NCBI RefSeq assembly: GCF_042850985.1 | Contig: NZ_AP031415.1 | Span: forward strand, 2,356,001 to 2,420,000 | Direction of reading: 5' to 3' | DNA from: Allocoprobacillus sp002160865 | GTDB taxonomy: Bacteria; Bacillota_I; Bacilli_A; Erysipelotrichales; Coprobacillaceae | DNA: 64,000 nt | In this document: positions 44,147 through 51,924 of the stretch, one piece after another | Layout: each line of letters starts with the position of its first letter | Numbering within the stretch: position 1 is the first letter of the stretch | Made by a program: the position numbers and the translations under genes | The notes under the pieces: model-generated | Seen by the model: the letters and a program-made list of their open reading frames with translations, nothing else | Told to the model about the DNA's origin: nothing | The model's database searches: none

Positions 44147-45070
44147 CTACTTTTTAACGGATGCAATCCTAACTGCTGAGGCCATCCCACCATCGCCATA
44201 TGTTGGATTCTTAATAAATCTATCTGCTGATTTGCTTAACTTCTGATTATTTTTAATTGAATGAATAATTTCATTTTCCCATCCAAATAACCTCGCATCA
44301 GAAATAGCTTCAACATCAAGTATTACATCCGTGAGATTATTACTATAACTACTCTTGTGTTTTTCTATGATATAACGCATGAGCTCAAATCGTTTATTCA
44401 TACTTTTTATATTTGCAGAAGTAGGGGCAGTTCGATAGTTAATCAATGGTTTTTCAACAATTCCAACATAAGCATCTGGCGAAGTTTCTAACATACTTAA
44501 AAAGAAATCCCAATCCTCAAAGCCAGAACGCATTGCTTCATCATAACCTTTACATTGTTCATAAAACTCTTTACGGAGAATATGTGTTGCAGGACAACAA
44601 TTATGAGATAAAAACGACACTATATTTCCACCAGTAGGGCAAACTACTGCATCTAAAACTCCAAAAGTATGCATCCATGATGAAGCTATAACCATTGAAG
44701 GATCATCGTAAAGCAATTTACTAACTTCTTCAATATATCCAGTTTCAAGATTGTCGTCCCCATCAAGAATTAAAACCATTGATGATTGTGTTTTATTGAT
44801 GCCGGTATTTCTAGCTGCTGATACTCCACTATTTTTTTGAAAATGTATAGTTACTGGAACTAATAATTCATTATTATTTTTTATACTTGTTAATACTTCT
44901 AAAGAATATTTATCAGTTGAACCATCATCAACAATAATAATTCTTTTAGGTAATAATGTTTGGCTACATACAGATTGGACTGCTTCCAAAATCATAGAAC
45001 CTTGATTATAACTCGTTATAACAACTTCTATATCTGTTTTTGAGATCGTACTATATTTTTTAATATGCAT
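44147..45070 (-). CDS. Family 2 glycosyltransferase
   Basis: GT-A fold glycosyltransferase of 307 residues. IEVVITSYNQGSMILEAV starts the nucleotide-binding fold, IIVDDGSTD supplies the sugar-nucleotide Asp pair, and LILDGDDNLE is the DXD metal site; FEDWDFFLSM is the conserved acceptor-side ED. ATG 45070 is preferred (AGGGATGGG upstream); the longer frame starts with TTG. A lone glycosyltransferase without sugar-nucleotide or polymerase genes around it, in island B. Confidence 0.9.
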   Translation of the reverse strand: MHIKKYSTISKTDIEVVITSYNQGSMILEAVQSVCSQTLLPKRIIIVDDGSTDKYSLEVLTSIKNNNELLVPVTIHFQKNSGVSAARNTGINKTQSSMVLILDGDDNLETGYIEEVSKLLYDDPSMVIASSWMHTFGVLDAVVCPTGGNIVSFLSHNCCPATHILRKEFYEQCKGYDEAMRSGFEDWDFFLSMLETSPDAYVGIVEKPLINYRTAPTSANIKSMNKRFELMRYIIEKHKSSYSNNLTDVILDVEAISDARLFGWENEIIHSIKNNQKLSKSADRFIKNPTYGDGGMASAVRIASVKK

Positions 45071-45088
45071 AATTTCCCATCCCTTCAA

Positions 45089-45101
45089 CAAATTCCAATT
45101 T
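45089..45101 (-). repeat. Junction element, variant 1
   Basis: CAAATTCCAATTT on the plus strand, immediately after the stop of the TM gene at 45102 and before the glycosyltransferase ribosome site. Identical to 13665-13677 and 46534-46546. Confidence 0.6.
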
Positions 45102-45593
45102 TCAAACCATCTTACTCATTATTAAAGCAATAATTAAAGCAATTATTGCAAATCCAACTATGGTTCCCAGCCATTTGACTATTTTCATTTTTGTAGGAAT
45201 ATAAGGTTTTAATTCTTCTGTATTGGGTATATCCCACGCTTTTGTATGTTCTACCCAATACCAGTCAACAAAAAATCTATCAAATAGCCCCATTATATAC
45301 ATTATAAATAAACTTTGAATAAAAATATTTCCAAACTCTTTTGCATCATTTATATAGCAAACCATTAATGGCACTAGAATAAAACAAGGTAAGTATAAAA
45401 CTATAATTGATATAATGGTTTGTTTCTTTATTTCTTTTTGAGTAGTATATCCTAATTTTATCGCTTTTTCTTGAACATTCTTTTCGTAAAATACAGTAAA
45501 TTTTTCAGGACCATTTGCTATACCAATAACACAAAACATTAAAAGTATAAAACATAATACTATACCTTCCATTAGTAACATTAGAATTAACAT
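45102..45593 (-). CDS. Hypothetical 4-TM membrane protein (paralogue of 13170-13652)
   Basis: 163 residues from ATG 45593 with four hydrophobic segments. FDRFFVDWYWVEHTK matches FDLFIVDLLWWRNTK of the island A protein at the same place in the chain, and both end in a C-terminal TM. The earlier TTG at 45602 is less likely. The ribosome site is weak (GCGAG). Unknown function. Confidence 0.72.
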   Translation of the reverse strand: MLILMLLMEGIVLCFILLMFCVIGIANGPEKFTVFYEKNVQEKAIKLGYTTQKEIKKQTIISIIVLYLPCFILVPLMVCYINDAKEFGNIFIQSLFIMYIMGLFDRFFVDWYWVEHTKAWDIPNTEELKPYIPTKMKIVKWLGTIVGFAIIALIIALIMSKMV

Positions 45594-45610
45594 TAAAATC
45601 AACTCGCTTT

Positions 45611-45623
45611 CAAATTCTAATTT
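45611..45623 (-). repeat. Junction element, variant 1 (one mismatch)
   Basis: CAAATTCTAATTT on the plus strand, between the zinc-ribbon gene and the 4-TM gene; 12 of 13 match the other variant 1 copies. Confidence 0.5.
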
Positions 45624-45632
45624 AAATTACTT

Positions 45633-45845
45633 TTATTTATTATTCAAAACTAATTTTTTTATTTTAGAAGTGTCTTGGACATAAGTTTCAGTATAACCAC
45701 ACTCTGGACAAACTGCACATTTAAGTTTACCTAAGTTTTCTTTGAAAATTCCTTGTTGTGTAACCTTTACTCCATATGCTCCTCCTTCAACCTTAACATC
45801 CAAGTCTTCAACCATTTCTATGTTACATCTTATACACTTTCTCAT
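45633..45845 (-). CDS. Small zinc-ribbon protein, nucleic-acid-binding type
   Basis: 70 residues with two cysteine pairs, MRKCIRCNIEM and CPECGYTE, spaced as a zinc ribbon, and the stretch VKVEGGAYGVKV between. Similar small proteins are commonly annotated as nucleic-acid-binding, but the role is not established. ATG 45845 is chosen (GGAG 9 bases upstream); the longer frame starts with TTG. Confidence 0.78.
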   Translation of the reverse strand: MRKCIRCNIEMVEDLDVKVEGGAYGVKVTQQGIFKENLGKLKCAVCPECGYTETYVQDTSKIKKLVLNNK

Positions 45846-45856
45846 GCCTATATCTC

Positions 45857-45884
45857 CAAATTTCAATATTATAAACTAGGATTT
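45857..45884 (-). repeat. Composite junction element
   Basis: AAACTAGGATTT (45873-45884) overlaps the end of the membrane gene at 45869, followed 5 bases on by CAAATTTCAAT (45857-45867) before the zinc-ribbon ribosome site. It looks like a 3' half and a 5' half of the junction elements set apart. Confidence 0.45.
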
Positions 45885-46198
45885 ATATTCTTTCTTTTGT
45901 TTATATGACCACCTATAAGACTACCAAAGAACGATAATATAAAATAACTAATGATGTATATCATGGCTGAGTCATTATAAAACATATACATTGTAAGAAA
46001 AAATAATCCTGCTACAAAGAAAGGAATATATATTTTAAATCCATATTTCATACAAAAGAAAATCGGAACAATAAGAGCCCATAAATTATTAACTATCCAT
46101 AAATCTGTTAAAAATGTATATGTTATACTTTCCGGAAAAATCAAATTTATAATTGGAATTGCGTTATATACCACGAGTGTTGAGATTCCTATTATCAT
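45869..46198 (-). CDS. Hypothetical membrane protein
   Basis: 109 residues with about four TM segments (IGISTLVVYNAIPIINLIF; NLWALIVPIFFCMKYG; IPFFVAGLFFLTMYMF; IYIISYFILSFFGSLIGG). The ribosome-site-like TAGGGAAAGC lies before ATG 46214, which opens a five-codon ORF (MKKAL) whose TGA overlaps ATG 46198. One more A in the A6 run would fuse them into MKKSIMIIGIST, so either translational coupling or a slippage-prone start is possible. Confidence 0.65.
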   Translation of the reverse strand: MIIGISTLVVYNAIPIINLIFPESITYTFLTDLWIVNNLWALIVPIFFCMKYGFKIYIPFFVAGLFFLTMYMFYNDSAMIYIISYFILSFFGSLIGGHINKRKNINPSL

Positions 46199-46229
46199 AA
46201 TGCTTTTTTCATGCTTTCCCTAAATTATC

Positions 46230-46241
46230 AAACTAGGATTT
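46230..46241 (-). repeat. Junction element, variant 3
   Basis: AAACTAGGATTT on the plus strand, overlapping the stop codon of the gene at 46240; identical to 45873-45884. Confidence 0.5.
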
Positions 46242-46518
46242 ATCGTTTCTTCACAAGCCAATTATCATTTTGCGTTTTTCTTTCCGCGTAGTAACCACAT
46301 GGCATATCTTTAAGAACACCAACAGAATTGTCTAAATCGAACGCTTCTTTTAGAAATACCAGTCTTGCTTCGTCTGTATCATGTGTTGAACCACACAAAA
46401 ATTGCCACATTCCGTCATCTTCATCATGAGATACATATAAAATAGGTTTGCCATCATCTATAATATGGCAACAGATTATCGTGGCTGTATTAGGTGCATC
46501 ATAAAAAGGAAAATCCAT
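46240..46518 (-). CDS. Hypothetical small cytosolic protein
   Basis: 92 residues, acidic, no TM. The core block ILYVSHDEDDGMWQFLCG, then GYYAERKTQNDNW, is a pattern I associate with small immunity-like or DUF2185-like proteins, but I cannot name the family with certainty. ATG 46518 has GAAGGAG 8 bases upstream; the longer frame starts with TTG. First gene after the island B promoter. Confidence 0.7.
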   Translation of the reverse strand: MDFPFYDAPNTATIICCHIIDDGKPILYVSHDEDDGMWQFLCGSTHDTDEARLVFLKEAFDLDNSVGVLKDMPCGYYAERKTQNDNWLVKKR

Positions 46519-46533
46519 ATTCAACGCTCCTTC

Positions 46534-46546
46534 CAAATTCCAATTT
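46534..46546 (-). repeat. Junction element, variant 1
   Basis: CAAATTCCAATTT on the plus strand, just before the ribosome site of the 92-residue protein gene; identical to 13665-13677 and 45089-45101. Confidence 0.6.
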
Positions 46547-46565
46547 TCTTACTTCTTGTATATTT

Positions 46566-46594
46566 ATTATACCAGTAACTATTATCCACAACAA
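46566..46594 (-). promoter_or_regulatory. Promoter of island B small-gene set
   Basis: Minus-strand extended -10 TGGTATAAT (TATAAT at 46566-46571) with TTGTTG (46589-46594) 17 bases upstream. Confidence 0.65.
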
Positions 46595-46624
46595 CGATAT
46601 CCTTCTATTCAACTATTTTTAACC

Positions 46625-46654
46625 AAAAAAAAGAGAATAGATAACTCCATTCTC
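46625..46654 (-). terminator. Terminator of the second carB
   Basis: Minus-strand stem GAGAATGGA/TCTATTCTC (one G-T pair), 4-base loop, followed by eight T. It lies 10 bases after the carB stop. Confidence 0.9.
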
Positions 46655-46663
46655 TCATTGATT

Positions 46664-49600
46664 TTATTGAATTTCACTATGATATTCTTGTAATGATTTG
46701 ACTGCATGGCTACCATGAATCTTCATTTCCATAATTCCTTCTAACGCAGCTTTTGCAGCTGCAATGTTTGTCATATATGGAATTCTCATCTTAATAGCTG
46801 TTTTTCTGATATAGCTATCATCATGAGCACTTTGTTTACCATGAGGTGTATTGATCACCATAGCAAGTTCACCATTTGTAAGAGCATCTGTAATGTTTGG
46901 ACGTCCTTCATTTAATTTCTTAATTTTTTCAACTGGTACACCTGCTTCTTGAATTAAAGCATAAGTATTTCCAGTTGCTACAATTGTAAATCCAGCATCA
47001 TAATATCCTTTAGCAAGAGATACAACTTGTGGTTTGTCCATATCGTTAACACTGATCAATATTTTTCCTTCAGTTGGTAAGATTGTTTGTGTCGCTTCTT
47101 CAGCTTTATAGATAGCTGCTCCAAATGAACTTCCTAATCCTAATACTTCACCTGTTGATCTCATTTCTGGTCCTAAGATTGGGTCAACTTCCGGGAACAT
47201 ATTGAATGGGAATACAGCTTGTTTAACACCTACATGTGGGATTTTCTTTTCTGTTAATTTTGGTACTGGTGATTCTCTACCAGTTAATTCCATTGTCACA
47301 ATATCAGTTGCAATCTTCACCATATTAACATTACATACTTTAGATACTAAAGGTACTGTACGTGAAGCTCTTGGATTGGCTTCAAGAACATAAACTTTAT
47401 CATCAGCAATCGCATATTGCATGTTCATAAGTCCACGAACATTCATTTCTTTCGCGATTTTCTTTGTATATTCTTTGATTGTTTCTAAATGTCTCATTGG
47501 AATATGTTTAGAAGGTAAGATACATGCTGAATCTCCAGAGTGAATACCAGCTAATTCGATATGTTCCATAACAGCTGGAACGAAAACATTTGTTCCATCA
47601 CTAATAGCATCTGCTTCACATTCCATTGCATTATTTAAGAATCTGTCAATTAAGATTGGACGATCTGGTGTCACACCAACGGCCGCAGCCATATATTGTT
47701 TTAAGCTGTCATCATCATAAACAACTTCCATTCCACGTCCACCTAAGACATAAGAAGGTCTTACCATTAATGGATAACCAATTCTTTTAGCAATTTCTAA
47801 AGCTTCTTCAACATTGACAGCCATTCCTGATTCTGGCATAGGAATTTCTAATTTTTCCATCATTTCATTGAATAAATCTCTATCTTCTGCCATATCAATT
47901 GTTTCAGGTGTTGTTCCTAAGATATGCACACCATTGGCTTTTAACTGAGAAGCTAAGTTTAATGGTGTCTGTCCACCAAATTGAGCAATCACACCAACTG
48001 GTTTTTCCTTATCATGAATACTTAAAACATCTTCTAATGTTAATGGTTCAAAATATAATTTATCAGAAGTATCATAATCCGTAGAAACTGTTTCTGGATT
48101 ACAGTTGACAATAATTGTTTCAAATCCTAATTTCTTTAAAGCAAGTGAAGCATGAACACAGCAATAGTCAAATTCAATACCTTGACCAATTCTGTTTGGT
48201 CCTCCACCTAAAATCATAATTTTTTTCTTATCATGATGAATATCACTATGATCTTTCGCATTATATGTAGAATAGTAATATGCACTATCTTTTGTTCCAC
48301 TAACATGAACTGGTTCCCAAGCTTGAGTGATGCCATTATCAATTCTTTCATTTCTGATACTATCTTCAGAAACATTTAAAATCTGGCTTAAATATTTATC
48401 TGAGGAACCATCTTGTTTAGCTTGTCTTAAAACATCTACTGGCAACTGTTTTCCAGCATATGATTTTAACATTTCTTCTTCATCAACCAATTCTTTCATT
48501 TGTTCAATGAAATAATGTTTAATACTTGTTAATTCATATAATTCTTCAACAGTTGCTCCTTTTCTTAAAGCTTCATACATGATGAATTGTCTTTGACTTG
48601 TAGGAACTGTTAATTTTTCTAATAACTGTTCTTTTGTTAATTCATTGAAATTCTTTGCATATCCTAAACCATATTGACCAATTTCAAGAGAACGAATCGC
48701 TTTTTGGAAAGCTTCTTTATAAGTCTTACCAATACTCATAACTTCCCCAACAGCTTTCATCTGTGTTCCTAGTTTATCTTGTGCACCTTTGAATTTTTCA
48801 AAAGCCCATCTTGCAAATTTAATAACAACATAGTCACCATCTGGTACATATTTATCTAAAGTTCCATATTTTCCACATGGAATTTCATCTAAAGTTAAAC
48901 CAGCAGCTAACATAGCTGAAACAAGGGCAATAGGGAAACCTGTTGCTTTTGAAGCTAATGCACTAGAACGTGATGTTCTTGGATTGATTTCAATAACAAC
49001 AATTCTATCAGTTTCAGGATCGTGAGCAAACTGAACGTTTGTTCCACCAATAACACCAATTGATTCTACAATTCTAAAAGCCTGATCTTTTAAACGATCT
49101 TGAACATCTTGAGAAATTGTCAACATTGGCGCACTACAGAAAGAATCTCCAGTATGAACACCTAATGGATCAATGTTTTCAATAAAACATACAGTAATCA
49201 TATTGTTTTTAGCATCTCTGACAACTTCTACTTCTAATTCTTCCCATCCAAGAATAGATTCTTCAATCAAACATTCATGAACAAGACTTGCCTGTAAACC
49301 ACGAGAAACAACTGTTTTTAATTCTTCAACATTATAAACAAGTCCTCCTCCGGCACCACCCATTGTATAAGCAGGTCTCACAACAACAGGATAACCTAAT
49401 TTGTCTGCAATTGCGAGAGCTTCATCAACTGTATTCGCAATTTCACTTCTTGCCATATCAATACCAAGTTCATTCATGGCTTTTTTGAATTCTAAACGGT
49501 CTTCCCCACGTTCAATCGCATCAACCTGCACACCTAGAACTTTGACATTGTATTTATCTAAGACTCCAGCATTATGTAATTCAGCACATAAGTTTAATGC

Positions 49601-49882
49601 TGATTGTCCACCTAAGTTAGGCAATAAGGCATCTGGTCTTTCTTTTTCAATAATTTGTGTTAATCTTTTTAAATTCAATGGTTCAATATAAGTCACATCA
49701 GCAGTTTCTGGATCTGTCATGATTGTTGCTGGATTAGAATTGACTAAGACAATCTTGTATCCTAAACTTCTCAATGCTTTACATGCCTGTGTTCCTGAAT
49801 AGTCAAATTCACAAGCCTGACCAATAATAATAGGTCCTGAACCAATAACTAATACTGTGTTTACATCTTCTCTTTTTGGCAT
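46664..49882 (-). CDS. carB: Carbamoyl-phosphate synthase large subunit (second, unpaired copy)
   Basis: Full-length CarB of 1072 residues: ATP-grasp halves beginning GSGPIIIGQACEFDYSGTQA and GGGPNRIGQGIEFDYC, and a C-terminal MGS domain ending near PHGKQSAHDDSYIRKTA. It differs clearly from the carA-linked copy, and in some blocks (GQACEFDYSG, PATIMTDPETAD) is closer to the proteobacterial/Bacteroidetes type, so it is probably an acquired or anciently split paralogue. No carA is adjacent. The leader peptide and terminator upstream are homologous to those before carA. It must share CarA or use free ammonia (inference). Confidence 0.96.
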   Translation of the reverse strand: MPKREDVNTVLVIGSGPIIIGQACEFDYSGTQACKALRSLGYKIVLVNSNPATIMTDPETADVTYIEPLNLKRLTQIIEKERPDALLPNLGGQSALNLCAELHNAGVLDKYNVKVLGVQVDAIERGEDRLEFKKAMNELGIDMARSEIANTVDEALAIADKLGYPVVVRPAYTMGGAGGGLVYNVEELKTVVSRGLQASLVHECLIEESILGWEELEVEVVRDAKNNMITVCFIENIDPLGVHTGDSFCSAPMLTISQDVQDRLKDQAFRIVESIGVIGGTNVQFAHDPETDRIVVIEINPRTSRSSALASKATGFPIALVSAMLAAGLTLDEIPCGKYGTLDKYVPDGDYVVIKFARWAFEKFKGAQDKLGTQMKAVGEVMSIGKTYKEAFQKAIRSLEIGQYGLGYAKNFNELTKEQLLEKLTVPTSQRQFIMYEALRKGATVEELYELTSIKHYFIEQMKELVDEEEMLKSYAGKQLPVDVLRQAKQDGSSDKYLSQILNVSEDSIRNERIDNGITQAWEPVHVSGTKDSAYYYSTYNAKDHSDIHHDKKKIMILGGGPNRIGQGIEFDYCCVHASLALKKLGFETIIVNCNPETVSTDYDTSDKLYFEPLTLEDVLSIHDKEKPVGVIAQFGGQTPLNLASQLKANGVHILGTTPETIDMAEDRDLFNEMMEKLEIPMPESGMAVNVEEALEIAKRIGYPLMVRPSYVLGGRGMEVVYDDDSLKQYMAAAVGVTPDRPILIDRFLNNAMECEADAISDGTNVFVPAVMEHIELAGIHSGDSACILPSKHIPMRHLETIKEYTKKIAKEMNVRGLMNMQYAIADDKVYVLEANPRASRTVPLVSKVCNVNMVKIATDIVTMELTGRESPVPKLTEKKIPHVGVKQAVFPFNMFPEVDPILGPEMRSTGEVLGLGSSFGAAIYKAEEATQTILPTEGKILISVNDMDKPQVVSLAKGYYDAGFTIVATGNTYALIQEAGVPVEKIKKLNEGRPNITDALTNGELAMVINTPHGKQSAHDDSYIRKTAIKMRIPYMTNIAAAKAALEGIMEMKIHGSHAVKSLQEYHSEIQ

Positions 49883-49902
49883 ATCTTTTCCTCCTTATCC
49901 AT

Positions 49903-49933
49903 AAAAAAGACATATCAAATCAAATGATATGTC
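49903..49933 (-). terminator. Attenuator terminator before the second carB
   Basis: Minus-strand perfect 9-bp stem GACATATCA/TGATATGTC with a 7-base loop, then TTTTTT. The leader stop codon (49934-49936) directly abuts the stem, and the carB ribosome site follows. Confidence 0.85.
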
Positions 49934-50017
49934 CTATAACAAATATAAAAAATAAGAAAAACAAGACTTTGGAGAAACAGCTATTTGATTCGTTGTTTTT
50001 AAACCAAAATCCATCAT
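49934..50017 (-). CDS. Leader peptide of the second carB
   Basis: Short ORF of 27 codons (MMDFGLKTTNQIAVSPKSCF, then SYFLYLL) from ATG 50017 with AAGGA 9 bases upstream; ATG 50026 in frame would give 30 codons. The end TTTTTCTTATTTTTTATATT matches the carA leader at all but one base, and both leaders start from GGAAAGGAATGAGA. The conserved parts are the start, the U-rich end and the stop next to the terminator, not the middle peptide, which points to sensing of transcription/translation speed rather than an amino acid. Confidence 0.65.
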   Translation of the reverse strand: MMDFGLKTTNQIAVSPKSCFSYFLYLL

Positions 50018-50046
50018 TTTTCTCATTCCTTTCCTTATCCTTAATA

Positions 50047-50075
50047 AGTATATATTTTTGTATTTATACATTCAA
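50047..50075 (-). promoter_or_regulatory. Promoter of the second carB
   Basis: Minus-strand TTGAAT (50070-50075), 17-bp spacer, TATACT (50047-50052), the same -10 box as the carA promoter. Confidence 0.72.
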
Positions 50076-50112
50076 GAAAATGATAAATAATAATCAAAAA
50101 GATAATATATTA

Positions 50113-51315
50113 TCAATTTATTCTTGTAATTTCATATCCCTCTTTGGCAAATGTATCTATAATTCTTTGTATATGCTTTTCTCCATTCGTTTCACAAGTC
50201 ACACGCAATTCTACTTCAGAGAAACGAGCAAAGTTTTTAAACTGATTATGTTCCACTCCTATAACATTTGCATTACACTGTGACAATACATGAGAAACAT
50301 ATTCCAATTCACCAGGTTTATCTAATAATTGAACAGTAAATGTAAAAATACGTCCTCTTGCGATTAACCCTTTATTAATCATAGACGAAATTGTTAAAAC
50401 ATCAATATTTCCACCACTAATCAATGATACAACTTTTTTATTCTTTTCATTTAATTTCTTTAATGCTGCAAGAGATAAAATACCTGAATTTTCAGCGACC
50501 AGTTTATGTTTTTCCACAAGCAACAAGAACGCATCCATCAATTCATAATCAGAAACCGTAATAATCCCATCTACATATTCTTTAATATAATCAAAAGTCA
50601 TATCACCAATTTCTTTAACGGCTGTCCCATCCGCAATTGTATTGGCTTCTTTTAAAGCCACAACCTGATCTTCATTAATAGCCGCTAAAGCACTGGCAGC
50701 ACCTTCTGGTTCTACTCCAATAATCTTGATCGTTGGTTTGATTTGTTTGGCTGCACAGGCAATCCCTGAAATCAATCCCCCACCACCAATTGGCACTAAG
50801 ATAATATCTGCTTCAGGCAATTCATCAAGAATTTCTAATGCAATTGTTCCTTGCCCTTCAATGACATCTTCATCATTAAACGGATGCACAAATGTATATC
50901 CATGTTCCTTTTGTAAATCACAAGCTTTCTGATAGGCTTCATCATAAACTTCACCAGCCAAAACAACCTCAGCCCCATGTGCTTCTGTTGCTTCTACTTT
51001 AATTAATGGTGTATGTTTAGGCATTACAATTGTCGCCTTGACACCTAATTTAGAAGCTGCGTATGCCACCCCTTGCGCATGATTCCCAGCCGAAGAAGCA
51101 ATTAAACCTTTAGCTTTCGCTTCATCATCCATTTTAACAATCTTATTGTATGCCCCTCTAATTTTAAAAGCACCTGTTCTCTGCAAATTTTCTGGCTTAA
51201 TATAAACCTGATTCTTACATTCTTTTGAAAAAGCTTCACTATATATCAAGGGAGTAGGAATAATCACTTCATCAACTCTCTTTTTTGCTTCTTGAAAATG
51301 CTTTAAATCTAACAT
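50113..51315 (-). CDS. ilvA: Threonine ammonia-lyase (threonine dehydratase)
   Basis: PLP enzyme that deaminates threonine to 2-oxobutyrate, for isoleucine synthesis or threonine catabolism. The 400 residues have the PLP Lys51 in TGAFKIRGAYNK, the phosphate-binding GGGGLISG loop and a C-terminal ACT-type domain (from about 325, FTVQLLDKPGELEYV) that would bind a regulatory amino acid. Ribosome site GAAGGGAG. This ACT-containing 400-residue form is common in Firmicutes; biosynthetic and catabolic roles cannot be separated by sequence alone. No other ilv gene is near. Confidence 0.93.
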   Translation of the reverse strand: MLDLKHFQEAKKRVDEVIIPTPLIYSEAFSKECKNQVYIKPENLQRTGAFKIRGAYNKIVKMDDEAKAKGLIASSAGNHAQGVAYAASKLGVKATIVMPKHTPLIKVEATEAHGAEVVLAGEVYDEAYQKACDLQKEHGYTFVHPFNDEDVIEGQGTIALEILDELPEADIILVPIGGGGLISGIACAAKQIKPTIKIIGVEPEGAASALAAINEDQVVALKEANTIADGTAVKEIGDMTFDYIKEYVDGIITVSDYELMDAFLLLVEKHKLVAENSGILSLAALKKLNEKNKKVVSLISGGNIDVLTISSMINKGLIARGRIFTFTVQLLDKPGELEYVSHVLSQCNANVIGVEHNQFKNFARFSEVELRVTCETNGEKHIQRIIDTFAKEGYEITRIN

Positions 51316-51362
51316 ATCGAATCTCCCTTCTTTTTACATTTTCATCATTATAACACAACCCA

Positions 51363-51850
51363 TTATTTATTTGAACTCATTTTTTTCCTATTCATAAATA
51401 CAAAAGATATGTTTTGGTTAAATACAAATTTGCATATGAAAAAGCCACTCATTTCATCAAAGTTCTCCAGTCTATATTCATGCACATCCACGCCAACATC
51501 ATATCTATCAATACCTTCTTCAATCATTTTAAAATTATAATTTCTTTCATTATGTTGATGTCCATGTCAATGAATAGATCTTTTCAAATAATGATGACAT
51601 TCAAAAAGATATTTCAATTCTTTATAATCACATATTTCCTCAAATAAATATTCATCATATTTTATTCCACATAACTAAAAAATCGTTTGATTAGTTTTAT
51701 CCAAATATCATTTCATGGTGAGATTTTCTAAAATATAAATAAAGTCTTTTTTCATAAGTTGATTCCAATATTGAATCAATGTTCCATTCATATCATCAAC
51801 ATTTGGAAAGGGACTACAATATAAGCGTAAAGCATTTTGATATCAAAAAT
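51363..51850 (-). pseudogene. Decayed metallophosphoesterase
   Basis: The minus strand reads, in pieces broken by stops, ALRLYCSPFPNVDDMNGTLI, then CGIKYDEYLFEEICDYKELK, then after a TGA HGHQHNERNYNFKMIEEGID and RYDVGVDVHEYR. The HGHQHN block and RYDVGVD are typical of the C-terminal end of calcineurin-like phosphoesterases. At least two in-frame stops and a likely frame change are present and no N-terminal part is found, so it is a relic. Confidence 0.55.
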
Positions 51851-51924
51851 GACAATGAATATCATAAATAATAATCATTGCCATTTTTAATTATATCTTT
51901 ATGTCATTCTTATGACTTTTCTTT

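Noticed and set aside
43884..46546. Classical integron attC sites
   Set aside because: The junction elements lack the GTTRRRY/RYYYAAC core pair and extended stem of attC, and no integron integrase is in the window.
49876..50283. 135-codon plus-strand ORF across the carB leader
   Set aside because: Antisense to the leader, promoter and end of ilvA; low-complexity residues and no ribosome site of note.
51414..51647. 77-codon plus-strand ORF
   Set aside because: It is the reverse of the decayed phosphoesterase, whose conserved motifs lie on the minus strand.
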